Below are positions 17,057-25,963 of a stretch of 64,000 nucleotides of DNA, piece by piece. Numbering within the stretch: position 1 is the first letter of the stretch; every line of letters starts with the position of its first letter. The notes beneath the pieces are model-generated. The model saw nothing but the letters and a program-made list of their open reading frames with translations, made no database searches and was not told where the DNA came from. The position numbers and the translations under genes are program-made. The DNA is taken from contig DATDAW010000034.1 of NCBI GenBank assembly GCA_036525185.1, positions 1 to 64,000 on the forward strand. The letters are read 5' to 3'. This stretch comes from DATDAW01 sp036525185 (lineage in GTDB: Bacteria > Verrucomicrobiota > Verrucomicrobiia > Chthoniobacterales > DASVRZ01).

Positions 17057-18610
17057 ATGAGCTGGGAACGTTTCAATCGCTATTTCCTTCGTTACGACGA
17101 CCTCGGATTTTCCATTGATATCAGCCGGATGGATTTTCCGGACGGTTTTTTTGAATCGCTGAAACCAAAAACAGATGCCGCGTTTGCCAACATGGTGAAA
17201 CTGGAAGCCGGCGAAATCGCAAATCCTGATGAGCAGCGAATGGTGGGGCACTACTGGCTGCGCGACGTCGATATCGCCCCGGATGCCACCTTGCGGCAGG
17301 AAATCCTCACCACACTCAACAGCATCAAAGCTTTCGCGGCGGAAGTTCATGCGGCGGGAAAATTCAAGAACGTGCTCGTCGTAGGCATCGGTGGTTCGGC
17401 GTTGGGGCCACAATTTGTCGCAGACGCTTTGGGCAAAACCAACGATCCGCTGAAGGTCTGGTTCTTCGACAATACCGACCCGGATGGCATCGACCGCGTA
17501 CTGGCCGCGCTCAGTGATTCTCTCGCTTCCACGCTCGTTGTCGTCATTTCCAAATCAGGTGGCACCAAAGAAACCCGCAACGGCATGCTCGAGGCGGAAG
17601 CCTTCTTTGCGTCAAAAAATGTGCCGTTCGCACCCAATGCCGTGGCAGTAACGGGCGAGGGCAGTGAACTCGATAAATACGCGGAGAAAGGCGGCTGGCT
17701 GAAGCGCTTTCCAATGTGGGACTGGGTCGGTGGTCGGACATCAGTCATGAGCGCTGTCGGCTTGCTTCCCGCTGCTCTCCAGGGAATTGATATTACGGAT
17801 TTCCTTGCGGGTGCGGCCGCGATCGACCGCAAGACCCGTAAAGCGGAAGTCGGTTCGAATGCCTCGATGCTCCTGGCGGTCGCGTGGTATTCCGCCGGCA
17901 AAGGCAAGGGCGCAAAAGACATGGTCGTGCTTCCTTACAAAGACCGGCTCATGCTTTTCTCGAAGTATCTGCAGCAGCTTCTGATGGAGTCGCTCGGTAA
18001 AGAGTTCGACCTCGACGGCAACGTCGTGAACCAAGGTATCGCGGTTTATGGCAACAAAGGCTCAACGGATCAGCACGCGTACGTCCAGCAGCTTCGCGAC
18101 GGCGTGAACAACTTTTTCGCGACGTTCATTGAGGTGCGCAAGGCACGCTCCACCGAAGGCATCGAAGTCGAGCCGGACGTGAAAACGGGCGATTATTTGC
18201 AGGGTTTTCTTCGCGGGACGCGAACTGCGCTCAGCGAAAAAGGCCGGGAATCGATTACTCTCAGTATTCCGGAGGTGACGCCGTTCTACGTTGGGCTGCT
18301 CATCGGCCTCTACGAACGCGCAGTCGGTTTCTACGCGACTTTGGTGAACATCAACGCTTACCATCAACCCGGTGTGGAAGCCGGCAAGAAGGCCGCGGGC
18401 AAAGTGTTGACTCTTCAGCTGAATGCGAAAAAGGCATTAAAAGTTGCCCAGGGCGTTGAGTTCACAGCTCCGGCTCTGGCCGACAAACTCGGCGCTGATC
18501 CGGAAGACACGTTCCACGTCCTGACCCATCTCGCTGCCAACGACCCGGAAATTTCCTTACTGCCTGGCACCGGCCCGACGACCGACAGGTTTTTCTCAGA
18601 ACCGGAGTAA
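17057..18610 (+). CDS. pgi: Glucose-6-phosphate isomerase
   Basis: Interconverts glucose 6-phosphate and fructose 6-phosphate. The start giving MSWERFNRYFLRYDDLGF yields 517 residues; an in-frame start 26 codons upstream adds a non-family leader. Visible blocks are VVGIGGSALGPQF (phosphosugar binding), ISKSGGTKETRNG (the SIS phosphate loop), LLMESLGKEF with the catalytic glutamate region, and GNKGSTDQHAYVQQL. A hairpin terminator follows the stop. Confidence 0.95.
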   Translation: MSWERFNRYFLRYDDLGFSIDISRMDFPDGFFESLKPKTDAAFANMVKLEAGEIANPDEQRMVGHYWLRDVDIAPDATLRQEILTTLNSIKAFAAEVHAAGKFKNVLVVGIGGSALGPQFVADALGKTNDPLKVWFFDNTDPDGIDRVLAALSDSLASTLVVVISKSGGTKETRNGMLEAEAFFASKNVPFAPNAVAVTGEGSELDKYAEKGGWLKRFPMWDWVGGRTSVMSAVGLLPAALQGIDITDFLAGAAAIDRKTRKAEVGSNASMLLAVAWYSAGKGKGAKDMVVLPYKDRLMLFSKYLQQLLMESLGKEFDLDGNVVNQGIAVYGNKGSTDQHAYVQQLRDGVNNFFATFIEVRKARSTEGIEVEPDVKTGDYLQGFLRGTRTALSEKGRESITLSIPEVTPFYVGLLIGLYERAVGFYATLVNINAYHQPGVEAGKKAAGKVLTLQLNAKKALKVAQGVEFTAPALADKLGADPEDTFHVLTHLAANDPEISLLPGTGPTTDRFFSEPE

Positions 18611-18677
18611 GGGCGACTTCAGTATCCAGGTTACGGGAGTTTAGGAGTCGTGCTGTTCCGTTGAATGGGCGGAGACC

Positions 18678-18712
18678 GCCGGCAGATTTTGGCAACTGCC
18701 GGCGCCTTTTCT
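18678..18712 (+). terminator. Terminator after pgi
   Basis: Perfect eight-base stem GCCGGCAG / CTGCCGGC with a ten-base loop, followed by GCCTTTTCTCGTTTT. It lies between pgi and glnD, both on the plus strand. Confidence 0.7.
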
Positions 18713-18790
18713 CGTTTTCGGTTCACCTGCGTTCTCATTTTCAGCAAACGCGGTAAAACCCTTTCTGAGGGAAGTGTGAAGTGATACCAT

Positions 18791-21616
18791 ATGTCACTTT
18801 TTTTCATGCAGCCGCCTCTCGCAGAAGCCGAACCCTCACCGACCGCCATAAATACTCCTCGCGGAACGCGTTATCTCACGCAGGTCCTTGCCCGTGCGGA
18901 AAATAATCTGGTTGCGAAAGGAAGGAACGGCCGGCAGGAATTGCTCGCGCTTTACAAGCGGTTCCTTAAGATTGAGGGACATCGTCTGCGGTTGCGCCAC
19001 CATGCAGGCGGGGGCGGACGTGAAATCTGCAGGCTTCGTGTCGATCTTCTCGATGTGATCCTGCGCCATATTTACGAGTATGCCGTCGATGCGGAGAAAT
19101 CGGACGGCATGCGGATGTTTCCCCTGGCGATCATTGCTGTAGGCGGATACGGCCGTGGGGAGCTGAACCCCTTCAGTGATGTGGACATCCTGTTCCTGCG
19201 CGGCAAAGGCAACGCTCCAGCCTATGTGAATGCGGTCATCGAGCAGGTCCTTTATTTGCTGTGGGACGTCGGTTTTCGAGTGGGGCACGCCACCCGTACC
19301 ATTCAGGAAGCGCTTACGCACGCGAACGCGGACATGATTTCCAAGACGTCAATGCTTGAAGCGCGTTATGTCGCCGGCGACAGGGAACTGGCCAAGAAAT
19401 TCAAAGCGGATTTCATCACGGAGTGCGTCGCGCCATTTCGCGAACAATACCTGCAATGGCGCCTCGAAAATCAAAGGGAGCGTCACGCGAAATTTGGCGG
19501 CAGCGTTTTTATGCAGGAGCCGAACATTAAGAATGGCTGCGGCGGGCTCCGCGATTATCACAATCTCCTGTGGGTGAGCTATTTCAAGGAAGGGATCCGC
19601 TCGACCGCTGAGCTTGTCGCCAGAAAAATCATCCCGGAATCCGATAAACGGGAGTTGGATCGGGCATACGATTTCCTCCTGCGGGTCCGGACCGAATTGC
19701 ATTACTTTGCGGATCGGTCATCGGATTCTCTGACGCTTCATTTGCAGGGGCAGATCGCCAAGAGATTACGCTATCCTCAGAAAACGCTTATCGAACGCAG
19801 CGAAGCCTTTATGCGGGATTATTACCAGCACACCCGCGCGATCTACCGCACGAGCGAATTTGTGCTGGATAAGTTTCTTGGGCTCGAAGCGGCGAAAAAA
19901 GCGCAGGCGCCGGGGTTGCTGGCACTTTTTAAGAGGAAACCGGTCCGCCTGGAACGCTTTGACGGATTTTATGTGAAGGACGGCAAGATTTTCTTCGAGG
20001 AACGCAGCGTTTTTAATGAAGACCCATTCCGTCTGATGCGCGTTTTCCAGGCAGCGCAGCAGCGGCATTTAGATTTGAGCGTTGAACTGCAACAGCTCAT
20101 CCGCCGTCGTGTGCGGCTTGTGGACCGGACTTTTCAGTATGCAAGGGCGGCACGGGAGACATTTTTTGCCATCCTTTCGCGTAAAGGGCAGGTCGGCCGA
20201 ATTCTGCGGCTCATGCACGAGAACGATTTTCTCGGGCGTTATATCCCGGAGTTCGGCGCGCTGACTTGCCTGGTGCAACACGAGTTTTTCCATCGCTATA
20301 CCGCCGACGAGCACACGCTTGTTTGTATCGAAAAGCTGGACCAGCTGATCGACACCGATGAAGAGAAATTCCGCAGCTATCAGACGCTTTTCCAGAGCCT
20401 CGAAGATCCCTTTGTACTCTATCTCGCCCTGCTTTTGCACGACACCGGCAAAGCAAATCCGAAGCGTGGCCATGCCGAAATGGGAGCGTTTAACGGAGCG
20501 AAAGTTGCCGCACGGCTTCAGCTTTCTCCGGATCGCCGCAAACAGCTTGTCTTCCTGATCGATAATCACATGCTGCTATCCGAAGTCGCGCAGCGGCGCA
20601 ACATCGAGGAGGAGGCCACGATCGCGAGCTTTGCCGCCATGGTGAAAAATCAGGAGAATCTGGATGCGTTAATGCTCCTGACGCTCGCCGATGGACAGGG
20701 GACTAGCGACCAGAGTTGGTCCGACTGGAAGGAAACGCTGGTCTGGCGTGTGTACCACTCGGCGAAGAGTTACCTGGCCGAGGGGCACACGTTTTTCGAA
20801 CAGCGCAAGAAAGAACGCGAAGAGCTGCAAGTGGCAGTCACCAGGAAACTTGCGCGCGATTATCGAGAAGAAATCGCGGCCCACTTTCAGTTCATGCCCC
20901 AGCGGTATTTCCAAGCCTGCGATGCCCCGGAAATCGTCGGCCACTTGCGGCTTTTCCGGAGTTTGTTCGAGAAATTGGACGATCCCGATGAGAACCCCAG
21001 CGAGCCAGTGTTTAAATGGATCGCTCGCCCGGATCAGGGCCACACGGAAGTCTGGATTTGCACGTGGGATCGCCACGATTTGCTATCCCGGATCGCCGCG
21101 GCGTTCGCGGTGGCGCAGGTGAATATACTCAGTGCGGACATTTTTACCCGACTGGACAACCTCGTCATCGACATCTTCCGGGTGTGCGACACGCAGTTTG
21201 GCGCTCTCACTCATCCAAACGACATCGCGCGCATACAAAAAGCGCTCAACCTGTCACTGCATGACTCCAGCTACGACTTCAAACCGTTACTTGCCAAGGC
21301 GAAAAAGACCCGTCTGGGAAGTCTGGTCACGGAAGTCGAGTTCCCGACGCGGATCGTCGTCTCCAATGACACAAGTCCAGCGTGCACAGTGGTGGAAATC
21401 CGGTGCCCGGACCGGCTCGCGCTCCTGCACGACTTGCTGGGAGCCTTTTCAAAACTGGACATCACGATCGTGACCTCGCGGATCTCGACCGAAAAAGGCG
21501 CGGCTTTCGACAGTTTTTACGTGACGGACGAAGAAGGCGCCAAAATCGAGAGTGATGCCGCCATTGCGCGCCTCACAAAAACGCTAAGCAAAGCGATCAT
21601 GGAAGATGGGGGCTAG
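18791..21616 (+). CDS. glnD: GlnD-like protein-PII uridylyltransferase / uridylyl-removing enzyme
   Basis: Bifunctional nitrogen sensor that modifies and demodifies PII proteins in response to glutamine. The 941 residues show the usual order: nucleotidyltransferase signature VGGYGRGELNPFSDVDIL (about residues 117-137), HD hydrolase core LLHDTGKANPKRGHAEMG (about 547-565), and two ACT domains at the C-terminus (about 750-815 and 860-935). All key residues appear intact. No glnB or amtB is adjacent. The gene ends overlapping the convergent glycosyltransferase gene by 20 bases. Confidence 0.93.
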   Translation: MSLFFMQPPLAEAEPSPTAINTPRGTRYLTQVLARAENNLVAKGRNGRQELLALYKRFLKIEGHRLRLRHHAGGGGREICRLRVDLLDVILRHIYEYAVDAEKSDGMRMFPLAIIAVGGYGRGELNPFSDVDILFLRGKGNAPAYVNAVIEQVLYLLWDVGFRVGHATRTIQEALTHANADMISKTSMLEARYVAGDRELAKKFKADFITECVAPFREQYLQWRLENQRERHAKFGGSVFMQEPNIKNGCGGLRDYHNLLWVSYFKEGIRSTAELVARKIIPESDKRELDRAYDFLLRVRTELHYFADRSSDSLTLHLQGQIAKRLRYPQKTLIERSEAFMRDYYQHTRAIYRTSEFVLDKFLGLEAAKKAQAPGLLALFKRKPVRLERFDGFYVKDGKIFFEERSVFNEDPFRLMRVFQAAQQRHLDLSVELQQLIRRRVRLVDRTFQYARAARETFFAILSRKGQVGRILRLMHENDFLGRYIPEFGALTCLVQHEFFHRYTADEHTLVCIEKLDQLIDTDEEKFRSYQTLFQSLEDPFVLYLALLLHDTGKANPKRGHAEMGAFNGAKVAARLQLSPDRRKQLVFLIDNHMLLSEVAQRRNIEEEATIASFAAMVKNQENLDALMLLTLADGQGTSDQSWSDWKETLVWRVYHSAKSYLAEGHTFFEQRKKEREELQVAVTRKLARDYREEIAAHFQFMPQRYFQACDAPEIVGHLRLFRSLFEKLDDPDENPSEPVFKWIARPDQGHTEVWICTWDRHDLLSRIAAAFAVAQVNILSADIFTRLDNLVIDIFRVCDTQFGALTHPNDIARIQKALNLSLHDSSYDFKPLLAKAKKTRLGSLVTEVEFPTRIVVSNDTSPACTVVEIRCPDRLALLHDLLGAFSKLDITIVTSRISTEKGAAFDSFYVTDEEGAKIESDAAIARLTKTLSKAIMEDGG

Positions 21617-22916
21617 CGATAGACGTTTTCGCATCAGGATCGATATCGCCATTCAGGATCTCTTCATAAAGCGCACGATATGCCTGTGCCTGGCGAGCAG
21701 CTCCATAATGCTTCTCGGCGCGATTTCGTGCCGCGGGCCTCATCGCGTTGCGCCGTGCGTCATCGTTTAAAATAGTTAGAAGGCAGTTGGTCAGGCCGGC
21801 GATATCTCCCGTAGCCGATAAAAGACCGCACACGCCATTCTCGACCGCATCGATAATTCCCCCGGTCGCAAAGCCAACGACTGGCGTTCCGCAAGCAAGT
21901 GCCTCGACGACTGTATTGGGGAAATTATCTTGAAGCGACGTAATAATAAAAACGTCAGCTGCATTGTAAATATCACGAATCTCGAGAGGGTCGCGCACAG
22001 AACCGACGTGCCGGCATTGAAGCCCGGCCATTTGAGGGCTGTTGGCCGGGTTTCCCAATGTCAGAATGCGCAGCCTCGGAAAGTTAGTGATGCGGGAGAG
22101 GGTTTCGAGCGTCTCGCGGAATCCCTTGCGTCCGTCAACGAGATTCTCGGCAACGAAAAGCACGACCCGGTCGTCAGGAGCGAAACCCAACCGTGCCCTA
22201 ACGACGGCACGGTCAACCGGCTTATACACCGAAAGATCGATGCCATATGGGATGACTCGTGTGACGAACTTGCCGAAAAGCGAGCTTCGGCGGGCTTCGC
22301 TGGCAAGCCATTCGCTGGGTGTAACAACGACCAGCCGGGATCGTGGGATGGCTTGCAGGACTCGTGACTTGCGTTGAATGGTCCTGAAAGTGGCATCTCG
22401 ACTATCATTTGATTGAAGAAATGGGCACATACCGCACTGCTCGGTGAACCGTCCGCAATGGTGGTCGTAATGGCAGCCTCCGGTGAACGCGTTCATATCA
22501 TGAAAGGTCCAGACAATGGGTGAGCGGCGAGCGAGTCGAGGAAGTGAACGAAAGTCGACGAAACCCGCAATCCAGTGCAGGTGGTAAATATCAGCGGCCG
22601 GCATCACCCGCAATGGAACATGGCCTAACAGCGTCCAGGCTCCAGTAAACAGACCCCCACCCGGAAAGTAGGGACGCGGGTTCAAACGTTTTGCTAGGGC
22701 ATAAATGTAGCGATTCAGTTGCCGCGGCGCATGTTTGGCAACCTTGAACTCAACAACATTCTCATCGTGTGTGAGTCTGCGGGCCACATAAAACGTGGAA
22801 GCAACTCCTTGCTCGAGCAGAGCGTGATGCAGACGTTTTGCGGCTACTGCCGCGCCACCGACGGTGTCCGTCGTGCTCAGTTGTGTCACACGTAACATTG
22901 CGTCTGTTTCAGTCAC
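21597..22916 (-). CDS. GT4-family glycosyltransferase
   Basis: A 439-residue GT-B fold glycosyltransferase. The N-terminal domain has the glycine-rich GGAAVAAKRLHHAL segment and the IYHLHWI / WTFHDMNAFTGGCHY acceptor-side blocks typical of enzymes acting on polysaccharide repeat units. The C-terminal domain has IPYGIDL, DVFIITSLQDNFPNTVVEALACGTPVVGF (the E-x7-E-like nucleotide-sugar site). It starts with GTG overlapping the upstream acetyltransferase stop (GTGA), so the pair is translationally coupled. The sugar specificity is unknown; a surface polysaccharide role is likely. Confidence 0.88.
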   Translation of the reverse strand: MTETDAMLRVTQLSTTDTVGGAAVAAKRLHHALLEQGVASTFYVARRLTHDENVVEFKVAKHAPRQLNRYIYALAKRLNPRPYFPGGGLFTGAWTLLGHVPLRVMPAADIYHLHWIAGFVDFRSLPRLARRSPIVWTFHDMNAFTGGCHYDHHCGRFTEQCGMCPFLQSNDSRDATFRTIQRKSRVLQAIPRSRLVVVTPSEWLASEARRSSLFGKFVTRVIPYGIDLSVYKPVDRAVVRARLGFAPDDRVVLFVAENLVDGRKGFRETLETLSRITNFPRLRILTLGNPANSPQMAGLQCRHVGSVRDPLEIRDIYNAADVFIITSLQDNFPNTVVEALACGTPVVGFATGGIIDAVENGVCGLLSATGDIAGLTNCLLTILNDDARRNAMRPAARNRAEKHYGAARQAQAYRALYEEILNGDIDPDAKTSIASPHLP

Positions 22917-23521
22917 AATCGTGCGCGAAGCCAGTGCAAGTGACGTTTCCAGTTGGGCGCAACTTTAAAACGACTGTAGGCGGAGCGCTCCGGCCACATC
23001 GACCAGAGGCTTAGATCGCGGCGATCGAGCGGGCGCGCAGGTTTAGCCGGGCTGCCATAGGCGATGCAATTTGACGGAAGCGATTTTGTTACGAGGGAGC
23101 CTGCGCCGATGACGACGTTGTCCCCGATTTCGACCCCGGCGCAAATAGTCACACTTGTGCCGCACCATACCCGCTCGCCAATTATGATCGGTGCGCACTG
23201 TGGCTCGAGCGTAAGAGGGTCGTGAGAGCCACTGTTGATGTTTAAAAAGTCACTGGCCATAAAGTCATGGCCGATTGTCACCGGAGCCCAACTGACAATG
23301 CGCGAGCAATTCCCGATCGTAACATAACGACCAAGTTTTAGATTTCGCGCACCGAGAAAACTGGTCCCCGGCGCGATGGCGACGGGCCCTTCCAGTTGAA
23401 CCCCCATGGCTCGCAATAACCATGTCTGATACCAGCTGCCGGTCGCCTGCCTGTTGGTTCGTGCTGTAAGCGAAACGGCGCCTTCCAGGAGAGAGTGCAA
23501 TATGGTCTCGAAATGGAGCAT
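22913..23521 (-). CDS. WcaF-like hexapeptide-repeat acetyltransferase
   Basis: A 202-residue left-handed beta-helix acyltransferase. Hexapeptide repeats run from about residue 40 to 160 (LEGPVAIAPGTSF, IIIGERVWCGTSVTICAGVEIGDNVVIGAGSLVTKSLP), with the NSGSHD active-site histidine region and the AYGSPAKPAR terminal loop. The family transfers acetyl from acetyl-CoA to a sugar during exopolysaccharide synthesis. It is first in a two-gene unit with the glycosyltransferase. Confidence 0.88.
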   Translation of the reverse strand: MLHFETILHSLLEGAVSLTARTNRQATGSWYQTWLLRAMGVQLEGPVAIAPGTSFLGARNLKLGRYVTIGNCSRIVSWAPVTIGHDFMASDFLNINSGSHDPLTLEPQCAPIIIGERVWCGTSVTICAGVEIGDNVVIGAGSLVTKSLPSNCIAYGSPAKPARPLDRRDLSLWSMWPERSAYSRFKVAPNWKRHLHWLRARL

Positions 23522-23834
23522 TCTTTATTGTTTTTATAATGGGAACGGGACCGTTGGCAGTTGCGGGATCGCTGATGCTGTTCTGCCCCAATAACTGAAT
23601 GCGTGGCGAGGCTTTTAGAGGCTGGGTATTTTGCTTTCTGCAAAGGGTGGCAGGTGCGAAAAAAACGCCGAGGCACAAGATCGGTCGATTTGTTCGTGTG
23701 CCAGCGACGCCGTCGTCAGAGGAGACATTCTGATTACACGCACTTCAGTGTCAAACAGACTGTTGCCTGTTCGGTCGCCGATCCGGTTTGGTGCCCAGGA
23801 GTTCCTGGCAGGCCGGACATAGACCTTGCGCCCG
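23522..23834. other. 313-base gap between the acetyltransferase and SDR genes
   Basis: No convincing gene: the small open frames are basic, Arg/Ser-rich and lack ribosome-binding sites. A TATAAA on the minus strand (23533-23538) lies just ahead of the acetyltransferase start and may belong to its promoter, implying a very short leader. A short palindrome CCAGGAGTTCCTGG lies near the SDR end without a T-run. Confidence 0.4.
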
Positions 23835-24626
23835 TTATACCGTCTTCAGCATTCCGCCATCGACGTAGTAGGTCGAGCCCACGCAATACGTGGCCTTGTT
23901 GGAACAGAGAAAAACAAAAAAGTTTGCCAGTTCCTCAGGGGTGCCGAAGCGGTCGATGGGGGCGTGTTCGCGGGCGACACCGGCGAGATAGCCTTCCCAG
24001 TCGCCGCCTTTGTCTGCGGTGAGCTGTTTTGCGGTTTTGATCCAGTCTGGCGTAAGAATCAGGCCAGGATTGACCGTGTTGACGCGAATGTTGTCCTTGA
24101 CCACTTCGTTGGCGAGTGTCTTCGAAAACATCATCAGCGCGGCTTTGGTGACATTATAGATCGGCTCGTACCAAAGCGGCTGCGCTGCGCAAATGGAGGC
24201 ATTGTGCAAAATGACGCCGCCGCCACGTTTTTTCATACCGGGCACGAGTCCGCGAGCCAGCCGCACGGCAGCCATGACGTGAAGATCCCAATAGAATTGC
24301 CATTTTTCGTCCGGAGCTTCCTGGATCGTCTCATTGGAGCCGGTTCCGGCGTTGTTGATTAAAATATCGGCACCGCCAAAGACTTTTTCGGTTTCGGCAA
24401 TCACGAGCGCCGTTCCCTCTGCGGTGGCAACATCGGCCGCGACGGCGAGTGTGCGGACGCCGTATCGGTGGGCAACGCGCGTCGCTTCTGCGGCGGTCCG
24501 ATCGGCCTGGCGCGCGACGAAAACGATGTGGACGCCTTCCGCGGCGAGTCCTTCGGCGACGGCCAGGCCTATACCGACGCTAGCGCCCGTGATTACTGCT
24601 ACTTTATCTGTTAGTTCGAGGTTCAT
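23835..24626 (-). CDS. SDR-family oxidoreductase, probably sugar or polyol related
   Basis: Classical short-chain dehydrogenase, 263 residues from the start MNLELTDKVAVITGASVGIG; longer in-frame starts would run through the operator region. The nucleotide motif TGASVGIG, NNAG, and the Ser / YNVTK catalytic set are intact; PGLILTP and a C-terminal YYVDGGM follow. It is divergent from a polyol dehydrogenase, and the intergenic region holds operator-like palindromes, so both probably answer to the nearby LacI-type regulator. The substrate cannot be read from sequence. Confidence 0.87.
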   Translation of the reverse strand: MNLELTDKVAVITGASVGIGLAVAEGLAAEGVHIVFVARQADRTAAEATRVAHRYGVRTLAVAADVATAEGTALVIAETEKVFGGADILINNAGTGSNETIQEAPDEKWQFYWDLHVMAAVRLARGLVPGMKKRGGGVILHNASICAAQPLWYEPIYNVTKAALMMFSKTLANEVVKDNIRVNTVNPGLILTPDWIKTAKQLTADKGGDWEGYLAGVAREHAPIDRFGTPEELANFFVFLCSNKATYCVGSTYYVDGGMLKTV

Positions 24627-24693
24627 AAGTTTTGCCCATTTCGGGGCGGGAAGATGGGGAGAGATGCGGTTATTTGGGATGGCAGACGCAAAA

Positions 24694-24707
24694 TGACTAG
24701 CTACGCG
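24694..24707. promoter_or_regulatory. Operator-like site 1 (polyol locus)
   Basis: TGACTAGCTACGCG, a variant of the palindrome at 24715-24728 differing at four of 14 positions. The two start exactly 21 bases apart, two helical turns, so a repressor could bind both on one face. It lies 67 bases upstream of the SDR start. Confidence 0.5.
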
Positions 24708-24714
24708 TCGGCCA

Positions 24715-24728
24715 TGCATAGCTATGCA
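24715..24728. promoter_or_regulatory. Operator-like site 2 (perfect palindrome)
   Basis: TGCATAGCTATGCA is a perfect 14-base palindrome of the length and TG...CA frame used by LacI-family proteins, though with AGCT instead of the common central CG. A consensus -35 (TTGACA, minus strand, 24744-24749) for the SDR gene lies just upstream, so a bound repressor would cover the -10 region. Confidence 0.65.
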
Positions 24729-24817
24729 CTTGACGCTTGGAGTTGTCAAGCCAGGGATGACACGTCACGGTAACGGAGGCGAAGAAAACAAAAAATCGAA
24801 CTGGCGGTGCAATTGAT

Positions 24818-24846
24818 TTGACTAGCTATGCAGTGCCGATCATTAT
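24818..24846 (+). promoter_or_regulatory. Promoter and operator-like site 3 of the polyol dehydrogenase gene
   Basis: TTGACT at 24818-24823 and CATTAT at 24841-24846 are separated by 17 bases and form a plausible sigma-70 promoter. Overlapping the -35 is TGACTAGCTATGCA (24819-24832), differing from the perfect palindrome at only two positions. The coding start follows at 24893. Confidence 0.6.
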
Positions 24847-24892
24847 ACTTGCTTTGTCCCCGTCTAACTTTCGAACCCACATAAAAATACCC

Positions 24893-25945
24893 ATGTCCAC
24901 TCTGACTGCCCCCGCTCCCGCTTTGGTTCTGGAGCGCGTTCATGAATTATCGTTGCGAGATATCGAGCTCCCGGCCATTCCCGGTCCCGACGATCTCAAG
25001 ATCAAAGTTGAAACCGTCGGCATCTGCGGGAGTGACGTTCATTATTATACCCACGGAAAAATCGGCCCCTTTGTCGTTGAAGAACCCATGGTACTGGGTC
25101 ACGAAGCGGCCGGGACGGTGGTTGAGGTCGGCTCCGGCGTTACCGGATTTAAACCGGGCGATCGCGTTTGCATGGAGCCGGGTGTTCCCGATCTCACGTC
25201 GAAGGCCTCCAAGCTGGGCCTTTACAACGTCGATCCCAGCGTCACTTTCTGGGCGACCCCGCCCATTCATGGCTGTCTCACGCCATATGTGATCCATCCG
25301 GCGGTATTCAGTTTTAAGCTGCCTGACAACGTTTCATTTGCCGAGGGTGCGTTGGTTGAGCCCTTTGCAGTTGGCCTCCAGGCGGCAAACAAGGCTAAGA
25401 TTGCTCCGGGTGACATTGGCTTGGTTATTGGTTCCGGGCCCATCGGGATCATGGTCGCACTCGCCGCGCTCGCTGGCGGATGCAGCAGGGTGTTCATTTC
25501 TGATCTTGTCGATGAAAAACTGGCCATTGCTGCGCGTTATCCCGGGATCACCGGAGTCAATGTCAAAAGGGAAAAGTTGGCCGATGTTGTGAAACAGGCC
25601 ACGGACGGTTGGGGCGCGGATGTGATCTTTGAAGCAAGCGGAAGTCCCCGCGCATATGAGGGGATTTTTGATTTGTCGCGTCCGGGCGGCTGCCTTGTCG
25701 TGGTCGGCATGCCGGTGAATCCGATTTCGGTCGATGTGGTGGCTGCAGCGGCAAAAGAGATTCGAATCGAAACAGTTTTCCGCTATGCCAACGTCTTCGA
25801 CCGGGCGGTGAACATGATTTCGTCTGGCAAAGTCGACTTAAAGCCGCTCATTTCTCATACGTTTACGTTCCAGGAAAGCATCAAAGCCTTCGAGCGTGCG
25901 GCTGAAGCGCGGCCGACCGACGTCAAGCTGCAGATCCAGTTATAG
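24893..25945 (+). CDS. Zinc-dependent polyol (sorbitol/xylitol-type) dehydrogenase
   Basis: Medium-chain dehydrogenase, 350 residues from the start MSTLTAPAPALVLERV. The catalytic zinc site is seen in GICGSDVHYYTHG and GHEAAG (Cys, His, Glu), and the NAD-binding fold in VIGSGPIGIMVALAALAGG. The four-cysteine structural zinc lobe is absent, as in mammalian sorbitol dehydrogenase, and YNVDPSVTFWATPPIHG resembles that subgroup. It would oxidise a polyol to a ketose with NAD. It is followed by a LacI regulator gene 18 bases downstream, likely on the same transcript. Confidence 0.9.
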   Translation: MSTLTAPAPALVLERVHELSLRDIELPAIPGPDDLKIKVETVGICGSDVHYYTHGKIGPFVVEEPMVLGHEAAGTVVEVGSGVTGFKPGDRVCMEPGVPDLTSKASKLGLYNVDPSVTFWATPPIHGCLTPYVIHPAVFSFKLPDNVSFAEGALVEPFAVGLQAANKAKIAPGDIGLVIGSGPIGIMVALAALAGGCSRVFISDLVDEKLAIAARYPGITGVNVKREKLADVVKQATDGWGADVIFEASGSPRAYEGIFDLSRPGGCLVVVGMPVNPISVDVVAAAAKEIRIETVFRYANVFDRAVNMISSGKVDLKPLISHTFTFQESIKAFERAAEARPTDVKLQIQL

Positions 25946-25963
25946 ATTAGTCCGTTTAAATCC

